From: an uncultured Colwellia sp.
GTDB lineage: Bacteria; Pseudomonadota; Gammaproteobacteria; Enterobacterales; Alteromonadaceae
DNA length: 34,312 nt
Direction of reading: 5' to 3'
NCBI GenBank assembly: GCA_913049915.1
Contig: CAJWZC010000036.1
Location: 1-34,312 of the forward strand
Every line of letters begins with the position of its first letter. Within the stretch, counting starts at the first letter, position 1. This document shows, in pieces, positions 18,469 to 29,091 of this stretch. A model generated the notes under the pieces. That model was not told the DNA's origin. It made no database searches and saw only the letters and a program-made list of their open reading frames with translations. A program made the translations under genes and the position numbers.

Positions 18469-18792
18469 ACATTCACTACTTTAAATTAACTTTCAATATC
18501 TCAATTCTAAACGAAAGTTATTTTTAAGCAAAGAAGATAGATCAAATCTACTGTTTTTAGGTGCTTTTTTGAGCGGTTAATATTCCCTAAAAAAACCTTT
18601 AAATAAAGCTGTATGGCATCAAACATTTATATGCTAGTATGCTGCGTTGATTACTATTATTAGTGTCTGTTATATAACAATTACATAACAATAAAATCTT
18701 TAAAATACTGTTTAATTAATACAAAAAAATAGCATTGCTATAATAAGTGGTATTGTTAAGCAAAAGAATTAGTTAAGGGATACCATCGATTT
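18469..18792. promoter_or_regulatory. Divergent promoter region of ubiG and gyrA
   Basis: 324 bp without a gene. A perfect -10 hexamer TATAAT at 18739-18744 faces gyrA, giving a predicted start near 18751 and a leader of about 42 nt; the -35 at the matching distance is poor. The gyrA ribosome site is AAGGGA (18775-18780). I see no clear operator. Confidence 0.5.
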
Positions 18793-21507
18793 ATGTCCGA
18801 TCTGGCCAAACAAATAGTTCCAGTTAATATTGAAGATGAACTAAAAACCTCCTATTTAGATTATGCCATGAGCGTGATAGTTGGGCGAGCATTGCCTGAT
18901 GTTCGTGATGGTTTAAAACCTGTACATCGCCGGGTGTTATTTGCCATGGATGTATTAGGTAATGATTGGAATAAAGCCTATAAAAAATCAGCCCGTGTGG
19001 TTGGTGACGTAATAGGTAAGTATCACCCCCATGGTGATACTGCAGTTTATGATACAATAGTTCGTATGGCACAGCCATTTTCCTTACGTTACATGCTTGT
19101 CGATGGACAAGGTAACTTTGGCTCTGTTGATGGTGATAGCGCAGCTGCAATGCGTTATACCGAAATTAGAATGTCTAAAATTGCACATTCTATTCTCGCC
19201 GATTTAGATAAAGAAACTGTTGATTTTGTACCTAACTATGATGGTACAGAACATATACCAGCAGTTATGCCTACCAGAGTACCTAACTTACTAGTAAATG
19301 GTACGTCAGGTATCGCTGTTGGTATGGCAACCAATATTCCGCCACATAATTTAACTGAAGTGATTGATGCTTGTTTAGCGCTTATTGAAAACAGTGAATT
19401 AACGTTCGAAGAAATTTTACAATATATCCCAGGACCTGACTTTCCAACAGCAGGTATTATTAGTGGTCGTGCCGGTATTGAAGAAGCTTACCGAACGGGA
19501 CGTGGTAAAATAAAAATACGTGCACGTGCAAGTATTGATGTACATGAAACCACGGGTAAAGAAACAATAATAGTTCACGAATTACCTTATCAAGTAAACA
19601 AAGCACGTTTAATTGAAAAAATGGCTGAGCTTGTTAAAGATAAACGTCTTGAAGGTATCTCTGCCTTACGTGATGAGTCTGATAAAGATGGCATGCGTAT
19701 GGTTATTGAAATCAAGCGCGGTGAAGTGGGTGAAGTTGTTTTAAATAACTTATATAAGCTGACCCAAATGCAGGTTTCTTTTGGTTTAAATATGGTGGCA
19801 TTAACTAATGGTCAACCAAAAATATTTAACATAAAAGAAATGCTAGAAGCGTTTGTTTTACATCGACGTGAAGTTGTTACTCGTCGCACTATATTTGAAT
19901 TAAGAAAAGCGCGTGACCGTGCTCATATCTTAGAAGGTCTATCAATTGCTTTAGCAAATATAGATCCAATCATTGAAATGATTAAAAATTCGAATAATAG
20001 AAAAGAATCCGAAGAAAAGCTTATCTCTCAAGGTTGGGAACTTGGTAATGTTGCTAATATGCTCAGCGAAGCAGGTAACGATGCAGCACGTCCCGAATGG
20101 TTAGAACCAGAATATGGTATTCGTGATGGTTTATATTACTTAACTGCCGAGCAAGCAAAAGCAATTGTCGACCTACAGTTATACAAACTATCTGGTATGG
20201 AACACGATAAAATTCTAAGCGAGTACAAAGCGTTATTAGACCTTATTGCAGAATTAATGCATATTTTGGCTACACCAGCTCGTTTGATGGAAGTTATTTG
20301 TGAAGAACTTGTTGCTATTCGTGATGAGTTTGGTGATGAGCGTAGAACTGAAATTACTAATGCTTCACATGATTTGTCTTTAGAAGACTTAATCACTGAA
20401 GAAGATGTTGTAGTGACATTATCACATGAAGGCTACGTTAAATATCAAGTCTTAAGTGATTACGAAGCTCAGCGCCGTGGCGGTAAGGGTAAAGCAGCAA
20501 CTAAGATGAAAGAAGAAGATTTCATCGAACGTTTACTTGTGGCTAATACCCATGACACTATTTTATGTTTCTCCGATCGTGGTAAATTATATTGGTTGAA
20601 AGTTTTCCAATTACCATTAGCTAGTCGTACAGCGCGTGGACGTCCAATTGTAAACATTTTACCATTAGAAAGTGACGAACGTATCACGGCTATTTTACCA
20701 GTACGTGAATATGCAGATGACAAATATATTGTTATGGCAACAGCTTCTGGAACGGTTAAGAAAACACGTTTAGACGCTTACTCAAATCAACGTGCTAATG
20801 GTATTATTGCCTTAAACCTACGTGATGATGATACTTTAATTGGTGTTGATATTACCGATGGTAATAACGATATTATGTTGTTTTCTGATGCCGGTAAAGT
20901 TGTACGTTTTAACGAAAAAGTGCGTGATAGCGAAACAGGTGAAATAAAACTTGATCCAGAAACTGGGGAGCAACGTTGGGCGTTAAAACCTATCGGTCGA
21001 ACTGGTACTGGTGTTCGCGGTATGAAACTTGAAGGTGATCAAAAAGTTGTTTCACTTATAGTACCTAAAAATGATGGTCCTATCTTAACCATTACTGAAA
21101 ATGGTTTTGGTAAGCGTACTGATTTAGTTGAATATCCAGCTAAGAGTAGGGCAACGAAAGGTGTTGTCTCTATTAAAGTGAGTGAACGTAATGGTAAAGT
21201 CGTAGGTGCAGTTCAAGTTGAAGACCTCGATGAAATCATGTTAATTACTGATAGTGGTACATTAGTACGTACTCGCGTCAATGAAGTTAGTGTTATAGGT
21301 CGTAATACTCAAGGCGTACGTTTAATCCGTACTGCTGATGATGAGCATGTGGTTGCATTACAACGTATTGATGAAATTGAAGAGCCAGAACAGCTTGAAG
21401 AAGTTGTTAACGGTGATGAACTTATTGAAACGAGTCCAGAGCACAATCCAGAGCATAGCGCTCAACAAGATGAAGCAGATAGCCCACAAGACGACAATAA
21501 AGAATAA
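18793..21507 (+). CDS. gyrA: DNA gyrase subunit A
   Basis: Breakage-reunion subunit of DNA gyrase, 904 residues (E. coli 875), forming A2B2 with GyrB. The N-terminal domain has the same numbering as E. coli: catalytic Y122 in AAMRYTE and the helix-turn-helix [11 protein letters not shown]. The quinolone-determining residues are T83 (Ser in E. coli) and D87. The GyrA box is visible as QRRGGKGKA (about 560), followed by the six-bladed C-terminal DNA-wrapping propeller. The last 35 or so residues are a very acidic tail ([10 protein letters not shown] ... DSPQDDNKE), longer than in E. coli. It is followed by a strong terminator, so it is transcribed as a single gene. Confidence 0.98.
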   Translation: MSDLAKQIVPVNIEDELKTSYLDYAMSVIVGRALPDVRDGLKPVHRRVLFAMDVLGNDWNKAYKKSARVVGDVIGKYHPHGDTAVYDTIVRMAQPFSLRYMLVDGQGNFGSVDGDSAAAMRYTEIRMSKIAHSILADLDKETVDFVPNYDGTEHIPAVMPTRVPNLLVNGTSGIAVGMATNIPPHNLTEVIDACLALIENSELTFEEILQYIPGPDFPTAGIISGRAGIEEAYRTGRGKIKIRARASIDVHETTGKETIIVHELPYQVNKARLIEKMAELVKDKRLEGISALRDESDKDGMRMVIEIKRGEVGEVVLNNLYKLTQMQVSFGLNMVALTNGQPKIFNIKEMLEAFVLHRREVVTRRTIFELRKARDRAHILEGLSIALANIDPIIEMIKNSNNRKESEEKLISQGWELGNVANMLSEAGNDAARPEWLEPEYGIRDGLYYLTAEQAKAIVDLQLYKLSGMEHDKILSEYKALLDLIAELMHILATPARLMEVICEELVAIRDEFGDERRTEITNASHDLSLEDLITEEDVVVTLSHEGYVKYQVLSDYEAQRRGGKGKAATKMKEEDFIERLLVANTHDTILCFSDRGKLYWLKVFQLPLASRTARGRPIVNILPLESDERITAILPVREYADDKYIVMATASGTVKKTRLDAYSNQRANGIIALNLRDDDTLIGVDITDGNNDIMLFSDAGKVVRFNEKVRDSETGEIKLDPETGEQRWALKPIGRTGTGVRGMKLEGDQKVVSLIVPKNDGPILTITENGFGKRTDLVEYPAKSRATKGVVSIKVSERNGKVVGAVQVEDLDEIMLITDSGTLVRTRVNEVSVIGRNTQGVRLIRTADDEHVVALQRIDEIEEPEQLEEVVNGDELIETSPEHNPEHSAQQDEADSPQDDNKE

Positions 21508-21523
21508 TTGTCGTAGTAACATT

Positions 21524-21550
21524 AAAAAGGCGGCTAATAACCGCCTTTTT
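21524..21550 (+). terminator. Rho-independent terminator of gyrA
   Basis: Perfect 10-bp stem (21524-21533 and 21541-21550, 7-nt loop) with the GC-rich core GGCGG/CCGCC and a T run within and after the right arm. It starts 16 nt after the gyrA stop. Confidence 0.92.
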
Positions 21551-21626
21551 TAATGTTATTTTTTAAGTGAAATGTCTGAAGTAAAAACAAGTAATTCAAA
21601 TAGCAGTTAAGAGAATAGGAATGATA

Positions 21627-22712
21627 ATGTCAGAATTTTTTAATTTTTGTGCTGGACCAGCGATGTTGCCGACCCCTGTAATGACAAAAGCACAACAAGA
21701 GTTTGTTAATTGGCAAGATACCGGTAGTTCTGTAATGGAATTAAGTCATCGTAGCGATATTTATATGGCAATGGCTGTGCAAGCAGAAGCAGATTTACGT
21801 GAGCTGATGTCTATTCCTGATAATTATAAAGTTTTGTTTTGTCATGGTGGCGGTCGTGGGCAGTTTTCTGCAGTTCCCCTTAATCTATTAGCTCAAGACA
21901 AGACAGCTGATTATATTGTATCTGGTTCATGGTCTAAAGCAGCAGCTGTTGAAGCAAAAAACTTTGGTAAGATTAATGTTATTAACATTAATCAAGATAC
22001 AGCATCTCAATCAAGCCTAATGGAAAGTCAAAAATGGCCTCTTAACCCAGAGGCTGCATATGTTCATTATTGCCCTAATGAAACAGTTAATGGTCTTGAA
22101 ATCAATACTATTCCAGAAACTAATGGTGTGCCTTTAGTTGCTGATATGTCTTCAACTATATTATCCCATGAAGTCGATGTCAGTAAATTCGGCTTAATCT
22201 ATGCTGGAGCACAAAAAAATATTGGTCCATCGGGATTAACTATTGTTATTGTTCGCGAAGACTTATTGGGTCACGCTCAAATAGCAACACCGTGTATTAT
22301 GAATTATAAAACCGCTGCAGATAATAATTCTATGTACAATACCCCACCAACGTATGCTTGGTATCTTGCGGGCTTAGTGTTTCAGTGGCTTAAAGATTTA
22401 GGTGGCGTGGAGGCGATAGCTAAAATTAATCAAGCTAAAGCGGCGTTATTGTATCAAGCTATTGATGACAGTGATTTTTATCAAAATATTATTGATACCG
22501 AATATCGTAGTAAAATGAATGTTCCTTTTTGGTTGAAAGAGGATAGTTTAAATGAAAAGTTTTTAGTTGAATCTGAAGCTGCAGGGTTAACTGCACTTCA
22601 AGGCCATAGAATGGTCGGAGGCATGCGCGCAAGTATTTATAACGCAATGCCATTTGAAGGTGTACAAGCACTTGTAGAATTTATGCAACAGTTTGAAAAG
22701 AGGAATAGATAA
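21627..22712 (+). CDS. serC: Phosphoserine aminotransferase
   Basis: PLP enzyme converting 3-phosphohydroxypyruvate to phosphoserine (serine pathway) and also acting in pyridoxal phosphate synthesis. I prefer ATG 21627 (361 residues) to ATG 21621: the AGGA at 21617-21620 touches the earlier ATG but is 6 nt from the later one, and [15 protein letters not shown] then lines up with the E. coli start. The PLP lysine is K197 in [12 protein letters not shown]. Other family segments are [12 protein letters not shown] and [14 protein letters not shown] near the end. It is one nucleotide upstream of aroA, so the two are translationally coupled, as in many enterobacteria. Confidence 0.97.
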   Translation: MSEFFNFCAGPAMLPTPVMTKAQQEFVNWQDTGSSVMELSHRSDIYMAMAVQAEADLRELMSIPDNYKVLFCHGGGRGQFSAVPLNLLAQDKTADYIVSGSWSKAAAVEAKNFGKINVININQDTASQSSLMESQKWPLNPEAAYVHYCPNETVNGLEINTIPETNGVPLVADMSSTILSHEVDVSKFGLIYAGAQKNIGPSGLTIVIVREDLLGHAQIATPCIMNYKTAADNNSMYNTPPTYAWYLAGLVFQWLKDLGGVEAIAKINQAKAALLYQAIDDSDFYQNIIDTEYRSKMNVPFWLKEDSLNEKFLVESEAAGLTALQGHRMVGGMRASIYNAMPFEGVQALVEFMQQFEKRNR

Positions 22713-22713
22713 A

Positions 22714-23994
22714 GTGGAACAGTTAACATTAAATCCAATAGGTAAGATTAATGGAGAAATATTTTTGCCTGGTTCAAAAAGTTTATCTAACCGTGCACTG
22801 TTAATTGCAGCATTAGCGAATGGCGTAACAAAAATCACTAATTTGTTAGTTAGTGATGACATTAACTATATGTTAAATGCATTAAAAAGCCTTGGTATTG
22901 AATATACATTAAGTGATTGCGGAACAGAATGCACCGTTGTTGGCAATAATGGTTTCTTTAAGTCTAAAGAGCCGTTGGAGTTATATTTAGGTAATGCGGG
23001 TACCGCGATGCGTCCATTGTGTGCAGCACTTGCTGCAAGTGAAGGTGAATACACCTTAACTGGTGAAGAACGAATGAAAGAGCGTCCAATTGGACATTTA
23101 GTTGATGCTTTAGCACAGTTAGGTGGCGATATAGAATACTTAGAAAATAAACATTACCCACCAGTAAAAATTAAAGGTAAGGCGTTAACTGGTAATACAG
23201 TGACGATTGATGGCTCTATCTCAAGTCAATTTTTAACGGCTATTTTGATGATTTCACCTTTATTAGAAACTGATACCACCATAGAAATTGAGGGTGAATT
23301 AGTTTCCAAGCCTTATATTGATATTACGTTAGATATTATGTTTCGCTTTGGTGTTAATGTTCAAAACAATGATTATAAGTCTTTCTACGTCAGCGGTAAT
23401 CAGTCATATCAAGCGCTAGATAAATATATGGTGGAAGGTGATGCATCTTCGGCGTCATATTTCTTAGCTGCGGGCGCTATTAAGGGGGGAGAAGTCACTG
23501 TTCATGGTGTTGGTAAACTCAGTGTTCAGGGAGATAAGCACTTTGCAGATGTTCTTGAAAAAATGGGGGCAGAAATTCATTGGAATGATGAGTCAATTAC
23601 AGTTATAGGGATGCCATTGACAGCAGTAGATATGGATATGAATCATATTCCTGATGCAGCTATGACAATTGCTACTACAGCACTTTTTGCGACTGGTACA
23701 ACAACTATTAGAAATATATATAACTGGCGTGTAAAAGAAACAGACCGATTAAATGCCATGGCTACTGAACTAAGAAAAGTTGGAGCAGAAGTTGTTGAAG
23801 GTGAAGATTATATTTCAATTACTCCACCTTCATCGCTAAAACATGCAGAAATTGATACATATAACGATCATCGAGTCGCTATGTGTTTTTCTCTCGTTGC
23901 TCTGGGCGATACACCGGTAACTATTAATGACCCTAAGTGTACGGCTAAAACATTTCCTGATTACTTCGAAAAGTTAGCACAAGTGTCTTACTAA
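22714..23994 (+). CDS. aroA: EPSP synthase (3-phosphoshikimate 1-carboxyvinyltransferase)
   Basis: Shikimate-pathway enzyme joining shikimate-3-phosphate and PEP. I place the start at GTG 22714, giving 426 residues (E. coli 427). AGAGGA (22699-22704) sits 9 nt before it, and VEQLTLNPI lines up with the E. coli N-terminus; an upstream TTG at 22693 lies inside serC and is less likely. Key segments are [13 protein letters not shown] (K22), [12 protein letters not shown] (PEP and glyphosate loop; Gly-Asn-Ala-Gly-Thr-Ala-Met-Arg-Pro), the [10 protein letters not shown] motif and the C-terminal [14 protein letters not shown]. This is a class I, glyphosate-sensitive type by these motifs. The start overlaps the serC end region, with a single nucleotide between stop and start. 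Confidence 0.97.
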   Translation: MEQLTLNPIGKINGEIFLPGSKSLSNRALLIAALANGVTKITNLLVSDDINYMLNALKSLGIEYTLSDCGTECTVVGNNGFFKSKEPLELYLGNAGTAMRPLCAALAASEGEYTLTGEERMKERPIGHLVDALAQLGGDIEYLENKHYPPVKIKGKALTGNTVTIDGSISSQFLTAILMISPLLETDTTIEIEGELVSKPYIDITLDIMFRFGVNVQNNDYKSFYVSGNQSYQALDKYMVEGDASSASYFLAAGAIKGGEVTVHGVGKLSVQGDKHFADVLEKMGAEIHWNDESITVIGMPLTAVDMDMNHIPDAAMTIATTALFATGTTTIRNIYNWRVKETDRLNAMATELRKVGAEVVEGEDYISITPPSSLKHAEIDTYNDHRVAMCFSLVALGDTPVTINDPKCTAKTFPDYFEKLAQVSY

Positions 23995-24016
23995 TTATTT
24001 TACTAAATAATATTTT
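23994..24016 (+). terminator. Weak AT-only hairpin after aroA
   Basis: A 7-bp stem ATTATTT/AAATAAT with loop TACT, followed by ATTTTT. It overlaps the aroA stop. With no GC pairs it would be a weak terminator at best, though cold-adapted organisms often use AT-rich stems. Confidence 0.35.
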
Positions 24017-24346
24017 TACGTGATTTTATATCAAACGGATTAATTTATTAGTCAACTTACAGTTACATTAGTGAGCTTAAAATAAACAAAATGAGTTAAA
24101 CGTAGTTAGTCTATATTTCATTCATTTTGTGATGTTATTAGTTTGCTAATGAGCCCCCGAAGTGCCAGTTTAAAAGGCTTACATGTCGCGTTATTGATTT
24201 TAAAAAGGGAAGAACTATTCTCTTTTATTAATGCCTCGCTTCTAAGTATTTTAATTCTCGCTAAGTGATAAATAAAATAGTCCGATTGGTATTACTCTAT
24301 AAATCCCGTATAATTTCGCGGATTTTTGATGTTAGGAGAAAAATTT
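23995..24346 (+). promoter_or_regulatory. Intergenic region aroA-cmk with cmk promoter
   Basis: About 350 bp without a gene. The only strong signal is a promoter: TTGGTA (24286-24291), 17-bp spacer, TATAAT (24309-24314), predicted start near 24321. The middle part (about 24020-24280) shows nothing I can name. Confidence 0.65.
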
Positions 24347-25027
24347 ATGCAGGAAAGCAATCCGGTTATTACCATTGATGGCCCTAGTGGCGCAGGTAAA
24401 GGGACAGTTGCTAGAATAGTTGCGGATCAATTAGGTTGGCAACTTCTCGATAGTGGTGCTATTTACCGTGTCTTAGCCGTAGCAATTCAGCATCATCAAC
24501 TTGCGTTAGATGACGAAGAAGCTCTTATCCCCATAGCTGCTCATTTAGATGTGCAATTTGAAGTTAATAGCCAAGGTGAAAGTAAAGTTATTTTAGAGGG
24601 CGAGAATGTTACCGAGATTATACGTACTGAAGAAGTAGGTGAATTGGCATCGAAAGTAGCTGCATTCCCACGTGTTAGAGAGGCATTACTGCGTAGACAA
24701 CGTGCTTTTAGTGTCAGCCCTGGCTTAGTTGCTGATGGACGTGACATGGGTACGGTTGTCTTTACACAAGCACCAGTTAAAGTATTTTTGACTGCTAGCG
24801 CGGATGAACGCGCACAAAGAAGGTTTAATCAGTTGAAAGGCAAGGGGATTGATGTTAAAATCGGTCGCCTTTTGGAAGACATACGCCAGCGAGATGATCG
24901 TGATCAGAACCGCAAGGTTGCTCCACTTGTCCCAGCAGAAGGTGCGTTAATTATTGATTCTACTGATATTTCTATTACGGAAGTAGTCAATAAAATCCTT
25001 ACTTTTGCTAATGGCAAATTAACGTAA
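24347..25027 (+). CDS. cmk: Cytidylate kinase
   Basis: Phosphorylates CMP and dCMP with ATP in the cytoplasm; 226 residues from ATG 24347 (E. coli 227). I chose this start because AGGAG (24334-24338) lies 8 nt upstream and the P-loop then comes at the usual place ([13 protein letters not shown], about residues 8-20). An upstream TTG at 24326 would add only seven residues. Other family features are [10 protein letters not shown] (CMP-binding), [12 protein letters not shown] and the lid segment [15 protein letters not shown]. It has its own promoter and is followed after about 150 bp by rpsA, the conserved cmk-rpsA pairing of gammaproteobacteria. Confidence 0.97.
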   Translation: MQESNPVITIDGPSGAGKGTVARIVADQLGWQLLDSGAIYRVLAVAIQHHQLALDDEEALIPIAAHLDVQFEVNSQGESKVILEGENVTEIIRTEEVGELASKVAAFPRVREALLRRQRAFSVSPGLVADGRDMGTVVFTQAPVKVFLTASADERAQRRFNQLKGKGIDVKIGRLLEDIRQRDDRDQNRKVAPLVPAEGALIIDSTDISITEVVNKILTFANGKLT

Positions 25028-25179
25028 TACAAACAGCTTTATGCTAGCGAAAGCATTAATATCAGCTAGTATTAAAGAACTTTTAATAGAAAGCCTACTG
25101 TATGGACACACTGGGCATACTTAATAACCCCATGAAACAATGACGTTGACTGGATTAATAGCTGAGTTTATAACAAGTT
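25028..25179 (+). promoter_or_regulatory. rpsA upstream region with promoter close to the start codon
   Basis: 152 bp between cmk and rpsA. A near-consensus promoter, TTGACT (25146-25151), 17-bp spacer, TATAAC (25169-25174), ends five bases before the rpsA ATG at 25180. It would start transcription at about the start codon. There is no purine-rich ribosome site before rpsA. I could not confirm the three-hairpin autoregulatory leader known from E. coli rpsA. Confidence 0.45.
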
Positions 25180-26838
25180 ATGGAAAATTTTGCACAACTT
25201 TTTGAAGAAAGTTTAAAAGAAATCGAAACACGTCCAGGATCAATCATCCGTGGAACAATCGTAGCCGTTAACAAAGACAATGTAATTGTTGATGCTGGCT
25301 TAAAATCTGAGAGTGTTATCTCAATTGATCAATTTAAAAACGCTGCTGGTGAAGTTGAAGTAGTTGTTGGTGATGAGATTGACGTAGCCTTAGATGCAAC
25401 AGATGATGGTTTCGGTGAAACTATTTTATCTCGTGAAAAAGCAAAACGTCACGAAGCATGGCAAGTGCTTGAAAAAGCATACGAAGAAAAAGAAACTGTT
25501 ATCGGTGTTATTAACGGTAAAGTTAAAGGTGGTTTCACTGTTGAAGTTAGCGATATCCGTGCTTTCTTACCAGGTTCATTAGTAGATGTTCGTCCAGTAC
25601 GTGACACTGCTCACCTTGAAGGCAAGCCTCTAGAATTTAAAGTTATTAAGCTTGATCAAAAGCGTAATAACGTAGTTGTTTCACGTCGTGCTGTAATCGA
25701 AGCTGAAGGTAGTGCAGAACGTGATGAATTACTTGAGTCATTAGCAGAAGGCCAAGAAGTTAAAGGTATCGTTAAGAATCTTACTGACTACGGCGCATTT
25801 GTTGACTTAGGTGGCATTGATGGTTTATTACATATCACAGATATGGCTTGGAAACGCGTTAAGCACCCAAGTGAAATCGTAAATGTTGGCGATGAAATAC
25901 AAGTTAAAGTATTGAAATTCGACCGTGAGCGTACTCGTGTATCTCTTGGTATGAAGCAGTTAGGCGAAGATCCATGGGTAGCAATTGCTAACCGTTACCC
26001 AGAAGGTTCTAAACTTTCTGGTCGCGTAACTAACTTAACTGACTACGGTTGTTTCGTTGAAATCCAAGAAGGCGTTGAAGGTTTAGTTCACGTTTCTGAA
26101 ATGGATTGGACTAACAAAAATATCCACCCATCTAAAGTTGTTAACTTAGGTGACACAGTTGAAGTTCTAGTATTAGAAATTGACGAAGAACGTCGTCGTA
26201 TTTCTTTAGGTCTTAAACAGTGTATTGCTAACCCTTGGGAAGAGTTTGCTAAAAACTTCAACAAAGGCGATAAAGTATCTGGTAAAATCAAGTCAATCAC
26301 TGACTTTGGTATCTTTATCGGTCTTGACGGCGGCATTGATGGTTTAGTTCACTTATCTGATATTTCATGGGCTGGCGGTGAAGAAGCTGTTCGTGATTAT
26401 AAGAAAGGCGATGAAATCGACGCTATCGTTCTTCAAGTTGATCCAGAACGTGAGCGTATCTCGTTAGGCGTTAAACAAGCTGAAGACGATCCGTTCAATA
26501 TGTATCTTGCAGATAAGAAAAAAGGTGCTATTGTTAATGGTAAGGTAACTGAAGTTGATGCTAAAGGCGCAACTATCCTGTTAGCTGAAAGTGTTGAAGG
26601 TTACCTTCGTGTTAGCGACATTTCTGTAGAGCGTATCGAAGATGCATCTACAGTATTAAAAGTTGGTGACGACGTTGAAGCTAGATTTATGGGTGTGGAT
26701 CGTAAGAACCGTACTATTAGTCTATCTATCAAAGCAAAAGATCAAGCTGATGAACGTGAAGCAATGGATAACCTAAATCAAGTAGAAGAAACTGGTTTAA
26801 GTGCTATGGCTGCAGCGTTTAAAAACGCTAAAAACTAA
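25180..26838 (+). CDS. rpsA: 30S ribosomal protein S1
   Basis: RNA-binding ribosomal protein that unfolds mRNA for initiation; 552 residues (E. coli 557). It starts [19 protein letters not shown] as in other gammaproteobacteria. Six S1 (OB-fold) repeats follow, roughly at 20-87, 105-170, 190-260, 275-345, 362-432 and 449-518. Repeats 3-6 show the pattern KGxVxNLTDYGxFVxL ... GLLHITDM. The first two repeats are the ribosome-binding type. No Shine-Dalgarno sequence precedes the ATG, a usual trait of rpsA, which is autoregulated by S1. Codon use is that of a highly expressed gene (for example CGT for Arg, GGT for Gly). Two hairpins after the stop end the transcript. Confidence 0.98.
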   Translation: MENFAQLFEESLKEIETRPGSIIRGTIVAVNKDNVIVDAGLKSESVISIDQFKNAAGEVEVVVGDEIDVALDATDDGFGETILSREKAKRHEAWQVLEKAYEEKETVIGVINGKVKGGFTVEVSDIRAFLPGSLVDVRPVRDTAHLEGKPLEFKVIKLDQKRNNVVVSRRAVIEAEGSAERDELLESLAEGQEVKGIVKNLTDYGAFVDLGGIDGLLHITDMAWKRVKHPSEIVNVGDEIQVKVLKFDRERTRVSLGMKQLGEDPWVAIANRYPEGSKLSGRVTNLTDYGCFVEIQEGVEGLVHVSEMDWTNKNIHPSKVVNLGDTVEVLVLEIDEERRRISLGLKQCIANPWEEFAKNFNKGDKVSGKIKSITDFGIFIGLDGGIDGLVHLSDISWAGGEEAVRDYKKGDEIDAIVLQVDPERERISLGVKQAEDDPFNMYLADKKKGAIVNGKVTEVDAKGATILLAESVEGYLRVSDISVERIEDASTVLKVGDDVEARFMGVDRKNRTISLSIKAKDQADEREAMDNLNQVEETGLSAMAAAFKNAKN

Positions 26839-26897
26839 TATTCCTTAGCCGGAAATAGTTTTACTTTGCAATGGTGCTGTAATTAATACAGCAGGTG

Positions 26898-26934
26898 AAA
26901 AGAGTATTTATCACTATCGTGGTGATACTCTTTT
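26898..26934 (+). terminator. Terminator after rpsA
   Basis: A 10-bp outer stem (26898-26907 with 26925-26934; AAAAGAGTAT and complement) with a small inner CAC/GTG stem, followed by CTTATTTTT. It is the first of two hairpins between rpsA and ihfB. Confidence 0.75.
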
Positions 26935-26949
26935 CTTATTTTTAACGCC

Positions 26950-26968
26950 ATTGGCGGAGCCAATTTTT
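26950..26968 (+). terminator. Second small terminator-like hairpin before ihfB
   Basis: Stem ATTGGC (26950-26955) and GCCAAT (26959-26964) with loop GGA, then TTTT. It is short but has a GC core and a T run, as a back-up to the hairpin 16 nt earlier. Confidence 0.5.
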
Positions 26969-27029
26969 ACTGTTATTTAATATTAATTAGTAAAGTTGCG
27001 CGGTGCTAGGTAAATACTGAGAGGTCAAA

Positions 27030-27317
27030 ATGACTAAGTCAGAACTTATTGAAAAATTAGCCGATAAATTAAGTCATTTATCTGCTAAAGAAGTTGAAAA
27101 ATCTATAAAAGAAATTTTAGAATTAATGGCGCAATCCTTGTCAAAAGGAGAGCGTATTGAAATTCGAGGTTTTGGTAGTTTTTCATTGCATTATCGTGCT
27201 CCAAGAGTTGGTAGAAATCCAAAAACTGGTGAATCGGTAGAGTTAAGTGGTAAATACGTTCCTCACTTTAAGCCAGGTAAAGAGTTACGTGAAAGAGTTA
27301 ATCTTTCTGTAGCATAA
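27030..27317 (+). CDS. ihfB: Integration host factor subunit beta
   Basis: DNA-bending nucleoid protein of 95 residues, acting as a heterodimer with IhfA. The N-terminal helices ([14 protein letters not shown]) and the beta-arm with the intercalating proline ([14 protein letters not shown]) are typical. [17 protein letters not shown] is the usual IhfB C-terminus and separates it from HU, which lacks this tail. A good ribosome site (GAGAGG, 27019-27024) precedes the ATG. It stands alone between terminators, downstream of rpsA as in E. coli. Confidence 0.97.
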   Translation: MTKSELIEKLADKLSHLSAKEVEKSIKEILELMAQSLSKGERIEIRGFGSFSLHYRAPRVGRNPKTGESVELSGKYVPHFKPGKELRERVNLSVA

Positions 27318-27347
27318 ATTGTAAAGCTAACTAAAAAATTAGATAAT

Positions 27348-27379
27348 AAACGGCATGTTAACTATGCCGTTTTTTTTTA
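27348..27379 (+). terminator. Terminator of ihfB
   Basis: Perfect 9-bp stem (AAACGGCAT at 27348-27356, complement at 27364-27372; 7-nt loop) running into a T tract of nine or ten. A textbook intrinsic terminator only about 25 bp before lapA, so lapA is either read through or has a promoter within this stretch. Confidence 0.92.
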
Positions 27380-27404
27380 GTAGAATTTGATAAGGATGAT
27401 GATA

Positions 27405-27647
27405 GTGCGACTGTATTTAATACTTTTTTTTATTTTAATTTTACTTGCCATAGCATTTGTTTTCGGAAGTCATAACGATCAATTACTCACATTAAACTAT
27501 TTAATTGCTCGTACAGAAATAACAGTGGCTGCTGCTGTGAGTTTATTTATCGGTTTGGGTTTCTTTTTAGGATTATTAGTTACTATTCTTTGGCGTATAG
27601 TTCGAAAAAGTAAAAAAGTACTTAGAAAAAATAAACTCCAGGAATAG
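27405..27647 (+). CDS. lapA: Lipopolysaccharide assembly protein A
   Basis: Small inner-membrane protein of about 80 residues with two hydrophobic spans (about 3-22 and 43-65), separated by FGSHNDQLLTLNYLIARTEI, which contains the conserved ND-x-x-x-x-NYL element of the LapA (YciS) family. A basic C-terminus (RKSKKVLRKNK) lies in the cytoplasm. Several start codons are in frame (27387 TTG, 27396 and 27399 ATG, 27405 GTG). AAGGA at 27392-27396 is best spaced for GTG 27405, which also matches the E. coli start. It acts with LapB, encoded next, in controlling LPS synthesis through FtsH and LpxC. Confidence 0.9.
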   Translation: MRLYLILFFILILLAIAFVFGSHNDQLLTLNYLIARTEITVAAAVSLFIGLGFFLGLLVTILWRIVRKSKKVLRKNKLQE

Positions 27648-27700
27648 TCGATTGAGCACTATTTTCCTACTTCACTCTATAACTTGTCTCAAGAGCTCTA

Positions 27701-28870
27701 ATGATTGAACTACTCTTTTTATTATTACCCGTTGCCATGGCTTATGGCTGGTTTATGGGGCGTAATAGCATCAAACAAAACCAACAAATTGCCAAGCAAG
27801 ATCTATCGATAAAATACTCTACAGGATTAAATTACTTATTATCTAATCAACAAGACAAAGCCATCGACTCACTACTTGATGCTTTAAAAGTAGAAGACGA
27901 TAGTGTAGAGGCCCATTTTGCTATGGCTAATCTATTTCGTAAACGTGGCGAGTTAGATCGTGCATTAAAAGTTCATGAGCATCTCGTCAGACTTACCCAT
28001 TTGCCAACTAAAGATAAACAGCAAGCTGTATTTGAGTTAGGTAAAGACTTCCTAAGCGCTGGTTTATATGACCGTGCAGAAACAATGTTTATAAAATTAT
28101 TAAAGTCAAAAGATTACGGTCTAAAATCTTTAACTTATCTATTAAAAATATTCCAATCAACTAAAGATTGGCAGCAGGGTATAGATCGCCAAAAATTAAT
28201 TGTTAAATATGACGATAAACGTACATTGCATACACTCGCGAATTTTTATTGTGAATTAGCTACAACTGCTTTTGATAAAGATCAGTTTATCGCAGTCATT
28301 GAATTATTAGAGCAGGCACTACTACTTGACCCTAATTCATGTCGTGCGAATTGGCTTATGGCAAAAATTTATGAAAACCACCAGCAATGTGAGTTAGCTG
28401 CTAAGTGTTATCAAGCTATCTATCATCAAGATAATGAATTCTTTCCTGATGTTATTGAGCCAATGTTAGCTTGTTATACACGATTAGATGAACTAGATGA
28501 ATTCTATCAATTTATTAAAAAAGTTTATGATGAAACAGCAAGTTCAAGTGCTTTAATATGTTACCTCAGCCAGGTAGAGAAAAAGTATGGTAAGAAAAAA
28601 GCGTTAGAATTTATTTTATCAGCATTGAAACGTAGGCCAACAATTCGTGGCTTTGAGCACTTTGTTAATATGCAAATCAATCAAGTACAAGTCGATGTTA
28701 ATGATGATAGTTTAGACTTAATTAAAGAATTAATTAGTGAATATTTGAAAGTTAAGCACAGGTATGATTGTCGTAGTTGTGGTTTTAATAGTCAAATTCA
28801 TTACTGGTCTTGTCCATCGTGTCATGAATGGGAACAGCTTAAACCCATACGAGGTCTCGAAGGCGAGTAG
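27701..28870 (+). CDS. lapB: Lipopolysaccharide assembly protein B
   Basis: Membrane-anchored TPR protein of 389 residues (E. coli YciM/LapB 389). One N-terminal span (IELLFLLLPVAMAYGWFMG) is followed by about nine tetratricopeptide repeats (about 35-350). A C-terminal rubredoxin-type metal knuckle has two CxxC pairs (YDCRSCGF and WSCPSCHEW). In E. coli it promotes FtsH degradation of LpxC and so limits LPS synthesis; both the TPRs and the rubredoxin domain are needed. All are intact here. It lies 53 nt downstream of lapA, the usual pair, and upstream of pyrF, as in E. coli. Confidence 0.96.
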   Translation: MIELLFLLLPVAMAYGWFMGRNSIKQNQQIAKQDLSIKYSTGLNYLLSNQQDKAIDSLLDALKVEDDSVEAHFAMANLFRKRGELDRALKVHEHLVRLTHLPTKDKQQAVFELGKDFLSAGLYDRAETMFIKLLKSKDYGLKSLTYLLKIFQSTKDWQQGIDRQKLIVKYDDKRTLHTLANFYCELATTAFDKDQFIAVIELLEQALLLDPNSCRANWLMAKIYENHQQCELAAKCYQAIYHQDNEFFPDVIEPMLACYTRLDELDEFYQFIKKVYDETASSSALICYLSQVEKKYGKKKALEFILSALKRRPTIRGFEHFVNMQINQVQVDVNDDSLDLIKELISEYLKVKHRYDCRSCGFNSQIHYWSCPSCHEWEQLKPIRGLEGE

Positions 28871-29091
28871 ATAATAAACAGGTCGTTATATTTTATGATT
28901 TTATCGTCAAAAATGCGTACTTATATTAGTCAGTTCCGCGTTATATCCTTAAAATCAATTCATCTGACTTAGTGCTTAACAGCTACCAATAGTAAACTTA
29001 TTATTATTCTCGACATTGATATTAGGAATTAACTTATTGTCATTCCCAAACTTTTTGATAGAGAATGTATTGTATTAAAACAGGAAACCCC

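Noticed and set aside
24020-24280. Possible hidden gene or small RNA between aroA and cmk
   Set aside because: No frame with sensible composition and no clear fold was found; only the cmk promoter at the right end is convincing.
25028-25179. E. coli-type three-hairpin rpsA leader
   Set aside because: Only a weak 5-bp stem (ATGCT/AGCAT near 25040-25056) could be seen by eye; folding software and alignment would be needed.
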